This document shows positions 54,051 to 63,474 of a stretch of 64,000 nucleotides of DNA, one piece after another. Positions within the stretch are counted from its first letter, which is position 1, and each line of letters starts with the position of its first letter. The DNA is from Dokdonella_A soli (GTDB lineage: Bacteria; Pseudomonadota; Gammaproteobacteria; Xanthomonadales; Rhodanobacteraceae). The stretch is taken from the NCBI RefSeq assembly GCF_039523175.1, contig NZ_BAAAEU010000010.1:1-64000 (forward strand). Direction: 5' to 3'. The notes below the pieces were generated by a model. The model saw only the letters and a list, made by a program, of their open reading frames with translations. It was not told the DNA's origin and did no database searches. The translations under genes were made by a program, and so were the position numbers.

Positions 54051-56906
54051 ATGATCGTCGACTTCGCCCAACGTTGGCACGAGATCGAACCGCTGCTCGA
54101 CCGGCTGTTCGACGTCCCTGCTGCCGAACGGACCGATTGGCTGCGCGGGCAATGCGAAGCCGCGACCCTGCGCGCACTTGTCACGCAAGCGCTCGACAAC
54201 GCGCCCGACATCGAGATGCTCGAACGAGGCGTCGCGCAATGGTTGCCGGCGCTCGCTGACGACCTTCCCGATACGCTGCCGTCCGTTTCCGGCTACCGCG
54301 TGCTGCGCTTCGTCGGTGCCGGGGGCATGGCCAGCGTATTCGAAGCCGAGCGCGAACTGCCCGGCGGTTCGCAAACTGTCGCGCTCAAGCTGTTGCGCAT
54401 CGACGTGCACGATCCCGATGAGCGCCGGCGCTTCCTGCGCGAGCAGCGCATCCTCGCGCGGCTGCAGCATCCGCACATCGCGCAATTGCTGGACGCGGGA
54501 TTCACCTCGGCTGGCACGCCATTTCTCGCGCTCGAATTCGTCTCCGGTGACAACCTCATCGCGCATTGCGAGCGGCGCGGCCTCGGCGCACGCGAGCGTC
54601 TCGCGCTGTTCATCGATGTCTGCGCGGCGGTCGAGCACGCGCACCGCAATCTGATCGTGCATCGCGATTTGAAGCCGGGCAACGTGCTCGTCAGCGCCGA
54701 CGGTTGCGTCAAACTCGTCGATTTCGGCATCGCCAAGCTGCTGACCGGTGAAGGCGAGGAGACGCGCACCGAGGCGCGGCGCCTGACGCGCACGTACGCT
54801 GCGCCCGAACAGCTCGCCGGCGGCGCCGCGACGACCGCGATCGACGTTTATGCGCTCGGTGTGTTGCTGGCCGAGCTGCTCGGCGGCGTGCGACCGCTCC
54901 GTGCCGACGATCGCGCAATCGATGCGGCTGTCGTCGATCACGATACGGTCGATCGCGCCGGGGTGGATACGCGTGCGTTCGACGATGCGACGTTGCGACG
55001 GAAACTGGGTCCCGATCTCCATGCGATCGTGTGCCAAGCGACACAGCTCGATCCCATCCGCCGCTATGCGACGGCTGCCGCGCTGCGCGACGACATCGAG
55101 CGCCACCTGGAGGGCAAGCCACTGCGGGCCCGCGCGGACACGTTCTCGTATCGGGTTCTCACGTTCGCGAAACGGCATGCATTGGCAGTCGCCGCTGGCG
55201 CGGCAAGCACCGCAATCCTCGTCGGCGCGACGACTGTCAGCCTGCATGAGACGCATCTTGCCCATCGCGCGGCCCAAAACGTGCGCGCGCAGGCGCTGGT
55301 TGCCGAAGCGGAGGCGCAGCGTGCGGATGCGGTCAAGTCGTTCCTCGAAGGCCTGTTCGAAAGTGCATCGCCCGGAACGAAGACCAGCGAAACCGCCGAA
55401 GAGCTGCTCGCGCGTGGTCGCGAGCGGGCCGATCGCGATTTCGCGATGCAGCCGGCGCTGCGCGTCGAGATTCTCGCGCTGGTCGGCGATCTCGAACGCC
55501 GCAGCGGTCATCCAGACCGCGCGCAACAACCTCTCGAAGCGGCCGCGGCGCTGGCCAAGGCGCAATTTGGCGCGACGGATCGGCGCACGCTGCACGTCGA
55601 ATATCTGATCGCGAAGGAAGCCGACGAGCTTGGCCGCGTTCGCGATGCGACGTCGCGGTTGCAAAGCGCAGTCGAAGCATTCGACTCGGGCCCGAACCGG
55701 GGATCGCAGGAGGAAGTGCAGGCGCTGGCGTGGCTTGCAGGTCTCAATGAGCGCATCGGCGAATCGGCAAAGGCGATCGATGTCGGCGCAAACGCGCTGG
55801 CGCTGGCGCGCCGCGTGCTGCCGAACGACAGCAACGCGCTGACCGAGGCCATATTGAATCTCGGCTGGATCTTCACGGATGCAGGCCACGCCGACCGCGC
55901 AGAGCCGTTGCTGCGCGAAGCGCTCGCGCGCAAGCGCAGCCAGCTCGGCGCACGGCATGCCGACGTCGCCGACGTGATGACGATTCTGAGCTGGGCGTTG
56001 AACCGGCGCGGCCGCTACGGCCAGAGCGAGCAGCTCATGCGCGACGCGCTCGACATCGACGCGAGCGCGTACACGCGTCCGCACCCGCATGTCACCTGGC
56101 ATCTCAACGATCTTGCGAACGTGCTCGCACTCGAAGGCAAGCTCGGCGAAGCGAGCGCTTTCTACGCAAAGTCGATTGCACTCGATCGGGCACTCGCGCC
56201 GGCGGCGGCACTCACCGAGGCGGTGAGCCTCGGCAATCTGGCACGCATCCGGTTCAGCCAGGGAGCCTACGCCGAAGCGGAGGTCGGCTTCCGCGATGCG
56301 ATCGAGCGCAAACAACGCCTGCTGGGCGCGGACTATGGCGACAACGGCCGCAACTACGATCGCGCGTGCCTCGCTGAAATCCTTATCGAGCGCGGGCGCT
56401 TCGACGAAGCTCGGATGCTTGTCGACGAGGCGCTTGCGGAAGCGCGGCGGCGGCATCGCGATGCGCATCCGGACATCGCATTCGCGCTGACTGTCGAAGC
56501 CAGACTTATGGCGGCACTAGGCAATCGCGAGGCCGCGGCCGTGCGCGCCGGAGAGGCCGTCGCAACGTATACCGCGTTGGCGGATAGGGGTTCCGACAAG
56601 GCGACCCGAGCGCGCCTCCTGTTCGGCGAAATTCTGCAAAGCCTTGATCGCGACGACGAAGCAAAGCCGCAATTTGAAAGCGCTCTTGCGGCGGCCAGGG
56701 CGATTGAACCGAATGCGGCTGCACTCATCGTGCGGGCTGCGACCGACCTCGCGCGCGTCGACGACTCGCTCGGCGACAAGGCCGCCGCGCATCGACTTCG
56801 CGCCGAGGCCGAGGCGTCGTTAGCCGGAATCCCGTCAGAACAGAGCACCGAGCGCGATGCGGCGATACGTCTCGTTGCCGACGCCTCGGCAAGGACCAAA
56901 CTCTGA
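54051..56906 (+). CDS. TPR-containing Ser/Thr kinase, PknS-like
   Basis: A 951-residue protein. The kinase domain (about 81-355) has GAGGMASVFEAE (89-100), Lys113, HRDLKPGN (204-211), DFG (224-226) and APE (251-253), so it should be active. One membrane helix lies at about 377-397. The C-terminal about 540 residues are tetratricopeptide repeats (for example AEEAIL-type TEAILNLGWIFTDAGHADRA and MRDALDIDAS) and lie outside the membrane. The N-terminal 70 residues are helical. It is placed right after an ECF43-like sigma gene, as PknS after EcfK, so it probably senses an outside signal through TPRs and phosphorylates the sigma factor. Confidence 0.88.
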   Translation: MIVDFAQRWHEIEPLLDRLFDVPAAERTDWLRGQCEAATLRALVTQALDNAPDIEMLERGVAQWLPALADDLPDTLPSVSGYRVLRFVGAGGMASVFEAERELPGGSQTVALKLLRIDVHDPDERRRFLREQRILARLQHPHIAQLLDAGFTSAGTPFLALEFVSGDNLIAHCERRGLGARERLALFIDVCAAVEHAHRNLIVHRDLKPGNVLVSADGCVKLVDFGIAKLLTGEGEETRTEARRLTRTYAAPEQLAGGAATTAIDVYALGVLLAELLGGVRPLRADDRAIDAAVVDHDTVDRAGVDTRAFDDATLRRKLGPDLHAIVCQATQLDPIRRYATAAALRDDIERHLEGKPLRARADTFSYRVLTFAKRHALAVAAGAASTAILVGATTVSLHETHLAHRAAQNVRAQALVAEAEAQRADAVKSFLEGLFESASPGTKTSETAEELLARGRERADRDFAMQPALRVEILALVGDLERRSGHPDRAQQPLEAAAALAKAQFGATDRRTLHVEYLIAKEADELGRVRDATSRLQSAVEAFDSGPNRGSQEEVQALAWLAGLNERIGESAKAIDVGANALALARRVLPNDSNALTEAILNLGWIFTDAGHADRAEPLLREALARKRSQLGARHADVADVMTILSWALNRRGRYGQSEQLMRDALDIDASAYTRPHPHVTWHLNDLANVLALEGKLGEASAFYAKSIALDRALAPAAALTEAVSLGNLARIRFSQGAYAEAEVGFRDAIERKQRLLGADYGDNGRNYDRACLAEILIERGRFDEARMLVDEALAEARRRHRDAHPDIAFALTVEARLMAALGNREAAAVRAGEAVATYTALADRGSDKATRARLLFGEILQSLDRDDEAKPQFESALAAARAIEPNAAALIVRAATDLARVDDSLGDKAAAHRLRAEAEASLAGIPSEQSTERDAAIRLVADASARTKL

Positions 56907-56938
56907 GGCGTCGACCTGCCCGGTGTGGAGAGGCGTGT

Positions 56939-58537
56939 CTACAACCCGAGCACCACGATCTTGCCGTTGACCTTCGGCGTCGGCCAGATCGGCGAGGTCA
57001 TGCCGGCCGCGACCGCCACGCGCTGACCGGCGCCGGTGTCGTAGCTGATCACGCCGCCGGCGATCGCGCCGCCGAGCTCGGTGGACCAGAGCTTCTTGCC
57101 GCTCGCAGCGTCGAACGCATAGAAGGTGCCGCCCATGTCGCCGAAGAACAGCACGCCGCCGGCGGTCGGGGTGATGCCGCCCATCAGCGGGAACGGCGCC
57201 TTGAATTGCCAATGCCGCTTGCCGGTGTCGGCATCGGTCGCCGTCATCCAGCCGGCCCATTTCGAGGTGTCGTCCATCTTGCCGAAGCCATCCGGCGAAC
57301 CACTCCAGGGTTGTCCGATCGGTGAACCGGAGATCGCATCCGCCGTCGCCGCATGCACGGTCACGCACCAGTCGACCTCGCCGGTGAAGACCAGGTTGAG
57401 GGCGGGGTCGTAGGCGGGACCGTTCCATTCCGCGCCGCCTTGCGAACCTGGGCAGAAGCGCGTGCCTTCCGCGGTGATTGGCGCATCGGTGTTGAACGTG
57501 CGCGTCATCGGCTTGCTGTAGAGCACCTTGCCCGAGTCGAGATCGATCACATGCAGTTGGCCGTCCTTCGGTGCGGCGGCCATCAGCTTGCGCTTGCCTT
57601 TGCTGGTGAACAGCACCGGCGCGGTTGATGCGTCCCAGTCGTGGAAGTCGCGCTTGACCAGCTGGAAATGGCGTTGATACGCACCGGTCTTCGCGTCGAG
57701 CACGACGATCGAACTGGTGAAGAGGTTGTCGCCGGCGCGGTGCTCCTTTGCGAAGTTCGGTGCGGGGTTGCCGCTGGGGACGTACAGCAGGCCGCTGGCG
57801 GGATCGAGCGTGTACGAGGTCCAGGTCGCGCCGCCGGTGATCGGGAACCCTTCCGCGGTCTTCCAGGAGGCCGCCGCTTCGGCGGGCGGATTCGGCGCCT
57901 GCGGGCCGCGCGCGAAATCGCCTTCGCCCTTCGGCACCATGTAGAACTCCCAGACGATGCGTCCGTCCTTCGCGTCGAGCGCATACATGCGGCCCTTGAC
58001 GCCCTTGTTGTCGCTGCCGGCGTTGCCGACGAAGACCAGGCCATTCCACGCGATCGGCGCGGCCGGCACCGATTCGCCTTTCGCCGCGTCGGCGATCGTG
58101 GTCGCCCACAGGCGCTGGCCGCTCTTCGCGTCGTAGGCGAGCACACGGCCGTCGGCGGTGCCGCGGTAGACGCGGCCGTCGAGCCAGGCGAGGCCACGGT
58201 TGACCTTGAGCAGGCCGGACGCGAACTCCTCGTGCGCGCGCCAGTTCTGCGTGCAGGTGTTCGGGTCGATCGAGAACGTGTCGTGCTCGGTCGTCGCGAA
58301 CAACGCGCCGTCGACCTGCACGAGACCGGTCTGGAAACCGGTCTGCTCGCCGCTGTCGTAGCTGCACAGCACCTTGAGGTCCTGCACGTTCTTCGTGTTG
58401 ATCGCGTCCAACGGGGTGTAGCGCTCGGAGGTCAGCGTGCGGTTGTAACTCGGCCAGTCCTTGGTGTCGGCGGCGCGCACGGACGGTATGGCGAAGGCTG
58501 TGACGATCGCGATGGCGAGTACGGTGCGGTACGACAT
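56939..58537 (-). CDS. periplasmic PQQ-type quinoprotein dehydrogenase
   Basis: A 532-residue protein with a signal peptide (TVLAIAIVTAFAIPSVRA-AD) and the eight-bladed propeller pattern of methanol/ethanol-dehydrogenase-like quinoproteins (SYNRTLTSERYTPLDAINTK, LDGRVYRGTADGRVLAYDAK, YALDAKDGRIVWEF, GGVLFFGDMGGTFYAFDAAS-GKKLW). Length is short for a quinohaemoprotein, with no cytochrome c domain. GGAGG lies 5-6 nt before ATG 58537; the open frame further upstream is non-coding. I cannot decide whether PQQ is bound, and no PQQ biosynthesis gene is in the window. It converges with the kinase gene (32 bp apart). Confidence 0.75.
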   Translation of the reverse strand: MSYRTVLAIAIVTAFAIPSVRAADTKDWPSYNRTLTSERYTPLDAINTKNVQDLKVLCSYDSGEQTGFQTGLVQVDGALFATTEHDTFSIDPNTCTQNWRAHEEFASGLLKVNRGLAWLDGRVYRGTADGRVLAYDAKSGQRLWATTIADAAKGESVPAAPIAWNGLVFVGNAGSDNKGVKGRMYALDAKDGRIVWEFYMVPKGEGDFARGPQAPNPPAEAAASWKTAEGFPITGGATWTSYTLDPASGLLYVPSGNPAPNFAKEHRAGDNLFTSSIVVLDAKTGAYQRHFQLVKRDFHDWDASTAPVLFTSKGKRKLMAAAPKDGQLHVIDLDSGKVLYSKPMTRTFNTDAPITAEGTRFCPGSQGGAEWNGPAYDPALNLVFTGEVDWCVTVHAATADAISGSPIGQPWSGSPDGFGKMDDTSKWAGWMTATDADTGKRHWQFKAPFPLMGGITPTAGGVLFFGDMGGTFYAFDAASGKKLWSTELGGAIAGGVISYDTGAGQRVAVAAGMTSPIWPTPKVNGKIVVLGL

Positions 58538-58656
58538 GACATCCTCCGGCAGGGCAGACGAAGTCGCCGCGCGCACGGCGCATGCGCAGTCGGCGCAAAT
58601 ACTACTCGCGCCGCTGCGTGGCACCATCCGCACCGCGTCAACGGAGTTGAGATCCT

Positions 58657-59334
58657 TCAGTCGCCGGCCAGCGCATACGGACCGCCGCGTTCCAGCGCCC
58701 GCCGGTAGGCTGGTCGCGCGCGGATGCGCTCGAGCCATGACCACAGCCGTGGCCGGTTCGCATCGAGTCCGGCACGTGTGGCCGCGGCCTCGACCGGAAA
58801 ACTCATCTGGATGTCCGCGCCGCTGAAGTCCGCGCCGATGAACCACGGGCCTTTGGCGAGTTCGCCTTCGAGATAATCGAGATGCAGCGTGAGCTGCGGG
58901 TCGATGAAGCGGCGTGAGACGCTCGCTGCGATCCCTTTCGCGATCGGCTTCGCGAAGAATGGCATCTTCGCGTTCGCGACTCGCTGGAATACCAGCTTCA
59001 GCAGCAGCGGCGGCATCGCCGAGCCTTCCGCATAGTGGAGCCAGTATGCGTAGCGCAAACGCTCGGGCGTTCCCGGCGCCGGCGCGAAACGGCCTTCGCT
59101 GTAGCGGTCGGCCAGGTATTCGACGATCGCGCCGGATTCGGCGAGCACGAGATCGCCGTCGGTGACGACGGGCGACTTGCCGAGCGGATGCACCTTGCGC
59201 AGCGATGCCGGCGCCAGCATCGTCTCTGCGTCGCGCTGGTAGCGCTCGATCTCGTAGGGCACGCCGAGTTCCTCGAGCAGCCAGAGCACGCGCTGCGAGC
59301 GTGAGTTGTTCAGATGATGGACGACGAGCGTCAT
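58657..59334 (-). CDS. glutathione S-transferase family protein
   Basis: A 225-residue GST: N-terminal thioredoxin-like domain MTLVVHHLNNSRSQRVLWLL-EELGVPYE and ...LGKSPVVTDGDLVLAESGAI, the usual Ser/Ala-Ile SNAIL-like motif ESGAIVEYLA, and an all-helical C-terminal domain with IGADFSGADIQMSFP. The first contact residue is in HHLNNSRS, so it is Ser-type rather than Tyr-type. It overlaps the LysR gene by 4 nt (ATGA), so it is expressed with its likely regulator. Substrate unknown. Confidence 0.85.
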   Translation of the reverse strand: MTLVVHHLNNSRSQRVLWLLEELGVPYEIERYQRDAETMLAPASLRKVHPLGKSPVVTDGDLVLAESGAIVEYLADRYSEGRFAPAPGTPERLRYAYWLHYAEGSAMPPLLLKLVFQRVANAKMPFFAKPIAKGIAASVSRRFIDPQLTLHLDYLEGELAKGPWFIGADFSGADIQMSFPVEAAATRAGLDANRPRLWSWLERIRARPAYRRALERGGPYALAGD

Positions 59335-60302
59335 TGCGATTTCCTTATGTCGGTGCGCAAGGAGTCGCGGTTGCGCGGTGTTGCGGCAACGCGCCTGCGG
59401 CGCGATGGCTGTGTGTCGGCCGCATCGGCGGCGTCACGGAATGCGGCAGCCTCGTCGAGCAGCCAGGCGCGGAATGCCTTGAAGCCCGCGTGTTCGCGCG
59501 AGCGCTGCGGGTAGACGAGGTAGTGCGCGTAGCGCGCCTTCATGCGCTCGGGGAACAGCGCGACGAGGCGGCCACCCTCGATCAGTGGCCGCATCAGCGT
59601 CTCGCGTCCGAGTGAAACGCCCATGCCTTCGACGGTCGCGCGCTGCAGGGTCTCCGAATCGCTGAAGGTCGCGACATAGCGCTTCGGTTCCTTGCCGCCG
59701 AACTGTTCGAACCAACGCGGCCACGGATCTTCCGGACTCAGCAGCGGCCAGTCGCCGAGCTGGTCCAGGCGCGGCCGCTCGCGACCGGCGAGCAGGGCCG
59801 GGCTCGCCACCGGCGTCAGCCATTCCTCGAACAGCAGTTCCGCGTTGACGCCGTCCCAGTTGCCCGGGCCGTAGCGCAGCGCGCCGTCGAAACGTCCGTC
59901 GGCGAAGTCGACGCGCTCGATCGACGAGTCGAGGTTGAATTCGAAGTCCGGGTACTGCGCGACGAAGCGCGGCAGGCGCGGTACCAGCCAGCTCGATGCC
60001 AGCGACGGCAACGCGCTCAGCGAAAGCACACAGTCGCGGCGCGCGCACAGTGGTCGCAGCGCGGTTTCGATCGCATCGAAGTGCGACGCGACGCGATCGA
60101 GCAGCAGCGCGCCCTCGGCGGTGAGCTTGAGGCCGCGCGGACCGCGCACGAACAGCGTGAAGCCGATGCGCTGTTCCAGCGTGCGTACCTGATGGCTCAG
60201 CGCACTGACGGTCAGGTGCAGGCGTTCCGCCGCACGCGTCATGTTCTGCGCGCGTGCGGCGGTGACGAAGACTTGAAGGGCGTTCAGCGGCACGCGTTCC
60301 AT
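59331..60302 (-). CDS. LysR-family transcriptional regulator
   Basis: A 323-residue LysR protein: the N-terminal helix-turn-helix has LNALQVFVTAARAQNMTRAA-ERLHLTVSALSHQVRTLE, then the effector domain with FADGRFDGALRYGPGNWDGV and GMGVSLGRETLM. The HTH start (PLNALQVF) and LR(Y/Y)G-type patterns are GcvA-like. It is coupled to the GST gene downstream and divergent from the small gene at 60411, so it may control either. Confidence 0.88.
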   Translation of the reverse strand: MERVPLNALQVFVTAARAQNMTRAAERLHLTVSALSHQVRTLEQRIGFTLFVRGPRGLKLTAEGALLLDRVASHFDAIETALRPLCARRDCVLSLSALPSLASSWLVPRLPRFVAQYPDFEFNLDSSIERVDFADGRFDGALRYGPGNWDGVNAELLFEEWLTPVASPALLAGRERPRLDQLGDWPLLSPEDPWPRWFEQFGGKEPKRYVATFSDSETLQRATVEGMGVSLGRETLMRPLIEGGRLVALFPERMKARYAHYLVYPQRSREHAGFKAFRAWLLDEAAAFRDAADAADTQPSRRRRVAATPRNRDSLRTDIRKSQ

Positions 60303-60325
60303 GTTCGATATTCCTCAAGTCTACC

Positions 60326-60336
60326 TATCAAAGATA
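60326..60336. promoter_or_regulatory. small dyad in the LysR divergent promoter
   Basis: TATC-AAA-GATA lies 24-34 bp upstream of the LysR start and about 75 bp before the small gene. LysR sites often contain a T-N11-A dyad; this one is shorter, so it is only a candidate. Confidence 0.25.
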
Positions 60337-60410
60337 TCGCTACAGGATCCCATTAAAGCGGCCTATCTTCTCGCCTACGCAACATCACCGCAAGCAGAGG
60401 AGCGAGTGCC

Positions 60411-60617
60411 GTGTTGAAAGAATTGAACATCATCGCCAATGGTCTGCTGAACCTGCACGGTTATCCGGTGCAGCCGATCGCGTGGCCCGCGATCTTCGGG
60501 GCACCGCGGAACGAAGGGTCGAAACGGATCGCCGCCGCGCGTCCGCAATCGATGCGCGAGGCTGCAGCCAGTCCCAGCTGGAACGTCTCGTCGGCCAATG
60601 GGCACGTCTACTGGTGA
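60411..60617 (+). CDS. small protein of unknown function
   Basis: A 68-residue frame from GTG 60411 with GAGGAG about 8 nt upstream. The N-terminus MLKELNIIANGLLNLHGYPV may form a short amphipathic helix; no signal peptide or membrane helix is seen. It ends 8 bp before the EamA transporter start, so the two are almost certainly one operon. The strong ribosome site and fit in the operon are the evidence; the function is unknown. Confidence 0.55.
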   Translation: MLKELNIIANGLLNLHGYPVQPIAWPAIFGAPRNEGSKRIAAARPQSMREAAASPSWNVSSANGHVYW

Positions 60618-60625
60618 GGCAGGTC

Positions 60626-61579
60626 ATGAATATCCCGCTCAGGAACAACGCGAGTGCGCTGCCGCTGCTGGCGGCAGCGCTGGCCACGCTGATCTGGTCG
60701 TCGGCGTTCGCCGCGTTTGCCTATGGCCTGAGCGCGTTCTCGCCGCCCGAGCTCGCCTTGTTGCGCTTCGGTGTCGCCTCGTTGATCCTCGCCGTGCCGG
60801 TCGCGCTCGGCATGATCCGGCTGCCGCCGCGGCGTGACTGGCCGGCGGTCGCGCTGCTCGGCCTGCTCGGCATGACCGTGTACCAGCTCGCGTTCGGCTA
60901 CGCATTGACGCGTGTGGCCGCCGGTGCAGTCGCTGTGATCATCGCGCTGGCGCCCGGCGTCACCTCGGCGCTGGCGGCACTGCGCCTCGGCGAGTCGCTG
61001 ACCGTGCGCATGGCGATCGGTCTCGCGATCGCGTTCGCCGGCGCGCTGCTGGTCACGCTGGGCTCCGGCCGCGCGATGCGCTTCGAGCCGCTGGCGCTGC
61101 TGGTGCTGGTCTCGGTGCTCGCGACCAGCGTCTATTTCGTCTGGCAGAAACCGCTGCTCGCGCGCACGACACCGATCGGTTTCACCACGCTGAGCATCTT
61201 TGCCGGCACGCTCGGCCTGCTGCCGTTCGGGCTGCATCTGCCCGAGAAGCTGCTGGTTGCGTCAGCGCCGCAGATCGCCAGTGCGGTCTATCTCGGCATC
61301 GCGCCGACCGTGCTCGGCTACCTGGCCTGGAACTGGGCGCTGTCGCGCGCACCGGTTTCGACGGTGTCGAGCTTCCTGTACGCGCAGCCGCTGCTCGTCA
61401 GCCTCTTCGCCTGGCTCTGGCTGGGTCAGACGCTCGGCGCGCTGGTGATTGCCGGCGGAGTGCTTGCGATCAGTGGCGTGGCGCTCACGGTGCGCGGCTC
61501 GCGCGCGGCTGCCCCGGCTCCTGTCGATACGCTGTCGCCGCGCATGACCGGGTTGCGGCAGCGCGCTGCATCCTGCTGA
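60626..61579 (+). CDS. EamA/DMT family transporter
   Basis: A 317-residue membrane protein with ten transmembrane segments in two EamA halves: LLAAALATLIWSSAFAAFAY, ...ALTRVAAGAVAVIIALAPGV and PQIASAVYLGIAPTVLGYLA-WNWALSRAPVSTVSSFLYAQ. Members export or import small metabolites such as amino acids. GAGGCAGG precedes ATG 60626; the frame is open upstream but covers the small gene. The LysR regulator is transcribed away from this pair. Confidence 0.88.
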   Translation: MNIPLRNNASALPLLAAALATLIWSSAFAAFAYGLSAFSPPELALLRFGVASLILAVPVALGMIRLPPRRDWPAVALLGLLGMTVYQLAFGYALTRVAAGAVAVIIALAPGVTSALAALRLGESLTVRMAIGLAIAFAGALLVTLGSGRAMRFEPLALLVLVSVLATSVYFVWQKPLLARTTPIGFTTLSIFAGTLGLLPFGLHLPEKLLVASAPQIASAVYLGIAPTVLGYLAWNWALSRAPVSTVSSFLYAQPLLVSLFAWLWLGQTLGALVIAGGVLAISGVALTVRGSRAAAPAPVDTLSPRMTGLRQRAASC

Positions 61580-61693
61580 TCAGGGCGGACCGCGGCGAGG
61601 CAGGCGATCGGCCTACCTGCAAGATCCGGCAGCTTTCGCAGCGCCATTGCCTTGCGCCAAGCTGACACGGCAAGACTTCCAGGGAGTCTCGCC

Positions 61694-62281
61694 GTGAACA
61701 ACATACGTGGATTCCACGGCTTTGCTCCGAACATCTCGCCGCTTGCCTATATCGATCTCGCCGCCCAAGTGATCGGACAAGCCCGGATCGGCGACGAGAG
61801 TTCGGTGTGGCCGTGCGCCGTGGTGCGCGCGGATGTGCATGTGATCCGCATCGGTGCCCGCTCGAACATCCAGGATGGCGCGCAGCTGCACGTGACTCAC
61901 GACGCGCAATACACGCTCGGCGGTTTCGCGCTGACCATCGGCGACGACGTCAGCATCGGACATGGCGCCGTGCTGCATGGCTGCACCGTACAGGACGCCT
62001 GCCTGATCGGCATGAACGCGATCGTGCTCGACGGAGTGCTGGTCAAGAGTCACAGCATCATTGGTGCCGGAGCCGTCGTCACCCAGGGCAAGATCGTCGG
62101 CGAGGGCGAACTCTGGGTCGGCAATCCGGCACGCTGTGTGCATCTGCTGTCGGCCGAGCAGATCCAGCAGGTGTACTGCCTGGCCAAGCAGTACGTGATG
62201 TTGCAGGCGCGCTATCGCGACGATCTGCGTTCCGGCGCAGGCGTCAATCACGAATACGACCGGCGCGTACTCCAGGCCTGA
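61694..62281 (+). CDS. gamma-carbonic anhydrase-like hexapeptide protein
   Basis: A 195-residue left-handed beta-helix protein: GDESSVWPCAVVRADVHVIR, IGARSNIQDGAQLHVTHD and IGDDVSIGHGAVLHGCTVQD contain the three metal-site histidines (HVTHD, GHG, LHGC). It belongs to the YrdA/PaaY/CaiE group, whose in vivo activity is uncertain. The GTG start is chosen because AGGGAG lies 7 nt upstream and the longer frame has no ribosome site. Confidence 0.85.
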   Translation: MNNIRGFHGFAPNISPLAYIDLAAQVIGQARIGDESSVWPCAVVRADVHVIRIGARSNIQDGAQLHVTHDAQYTLGGFALTIGDDVSIGHGAVLHGCTVQDACLIGMNAIVLDGVLVKSHSIIGAGAVVTQGKIVGEGELWVGNPARCVHLLSAEQIQQVYCLAKQYVMLQARYRDDLRSGAGVNHEYDRRVLQA

Positions 62282-62294
62282 ACCCGCTTGCAGT

Positions 62295-63359
62295 TCAGGA
62301 ATTGAACAACGCCGACTGCACCGGTGTGTCATCCGGATCGAAGAAGTTGGACAAGCCGACGCCGACCAGCCGGTACAGGGTCGTTGCCGGCAGATTCACC
62401 TGCGTGCGCAGGTCGAGCGCGATCGTGGTCAGCTCCCCGACCGATCGCGGCGCGCTGTCCGGCGTGCGGCTGCGCGTCAGGACGCGGAATTCACGCGTCT
62501 TGAGCTTGAGCACCACGGTGCGGCCGACACGCTCGGTGCGCTGCGTGGCGGCCCAGGTTTTCGCGGCGAGTTCGCGGATCATCGGTTCGGTCGCGCTGAG
62601 CGGAACGTCGCTCGCGAAGGTGTCCTCGGCCGAGATCGATTGCGTCGGCCGGTCCGGTTTCACCTCGCCGCGGTCGATGCCATGGGCGAGCTCGGACAGG
62701 CGCCGGCCGTAGCGGCCGAAGCGCGCCTCGAGCGCATGTACGTCGAACGCGCGCAGCTCGCCGACCATGCGGATGCCGAGCGCGGCGAGCTTGCCGTCCA
62801 TGACCTTGCCGACGCCATGGATGCGCGCGACCGGCAGCGGCGCGAGGAACGCGTCGACCTCTTCCGGGCGGATCACGAACAAGCCGTCCGGTTTACGCCA
62901 GTCCGAGGCGATCTTGGCCAGGAACTTCGCCGGCGCGACGCCGGCCGAGGCAGTCAGTCCGGTTTCCTCGCGGATCTGTGCGCGCAGCAGTTTCGCGATC
63001 GCGGTCGCCGAGGACAGATTCGACTTCGGCTCGGTCACGTCGAGATAGGCCTCGTCCAGCGACAGCGGTTCGACCAGGTCGGTCTGGCGCAACAGGATCC
63101 CGCGCACCTGGTTCGACACCGCTTTGTAGCGCACGAAATCCGGCGGTACGAACACCGCATCCGGACACAGGCGTTCGGCGCGCGCCGCCGGCATCGCCGA
63201 ACGCACGCCGAACGTGCGCGCCTCGTAGCTTGCCGCGCAGACCACCGAACGCGCGCCGCGCCAGGCGACCACGACCGGTCGGCCGCGCAGCGACGGATCG
63301 TCGCGCTGTTCCACCGACGCGTAGAACGCGTCCATGTCGATGTGGATGAACTTGCGCAT
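62295..63359 (-). CDS. dinB: DNA polymerase IV
   Basis: A 354-residue Y-family polymerase: FIHIDMDAFYASVEQRDDPS with Asp8, SLDEAYLDVT with Asp102 and Glu103 (metal ligands), TASAGVAPAKFLAKIASDWR, the thumb helix-hairpin-helix RIHGVGKVM and the little-finger domain. Length matches DinB. It performs error-prone translesion synthesis. No LexA box is evident in the short region I can read upstream. Confidence 0.93.
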   Translation of the reverse strand: MRKFIHIDMDAFYASVEQRDDPSLRGRPVVVAWRGARSVVCAASYEARTFGVRSAMPAARAERLCPDAVFVPPDFVRYKAVSNQVRGILLRQTDLVEPLSLDEAYLDVTEPKSNLSSATAIAKLLRAQIREETGLTASAGVAPAKFLAKIASDWRKPDGLFVIRPEEVDAFLAPLPVARIHGVGKVMDGKLAALGIRMVGELRAFDVHALEARFGRYGRRLSELAHGIDRGEVKPDRPTQSISAEDTFASDVPLSATEPMIRELAAKTWAATQRTERVGRTVVLKLKTREFRVLTRSRTPDSAPRSVGELTTIALDLRTQVNLPATTLYRLVGVGLSNFFDPDDTPVQSALFNS

Positions 63360-63452
63360 CGCGCGGTGTGCTTCGCGTCCGGATTCGCGATGCTACTACC
63401 GGTGCCGTGTTCGCCGCGTGGGCCATTCGGTGCTAAAACGTGGAGCCATGAG

Positions 63453-63467
63453 CGCGCCCTGAGGGCG
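63453..63467. other. hairpin over the ribosome site of the last gene
   Basis: GCGCCC-TGA-GGGCGC forms a 6-bp stem whose right arm contains the probable Shine-Dalgarno (GAGGG) of the gene at 63475. It could dampen translation. Confidence 0.3.
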
Positions 63468-63474
63468 CTCGACC

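Noticed and set aside
53832..56468. 878-codon open frame antisense to the kinase
   Set aside because: The plus strand has all kinase motifs and TPRs; the antisense translation shows no domain and also overlaps the sigma factor end.
56939..58537. Lanthanide-type (XoxF) methanol dehydrogenase
   Set aside because: The propeller pattern fits quinoproteins in general, but I could not place the diagnostic Asp pair or the vicinal cysteines with certainty, so no subtype is claimed.
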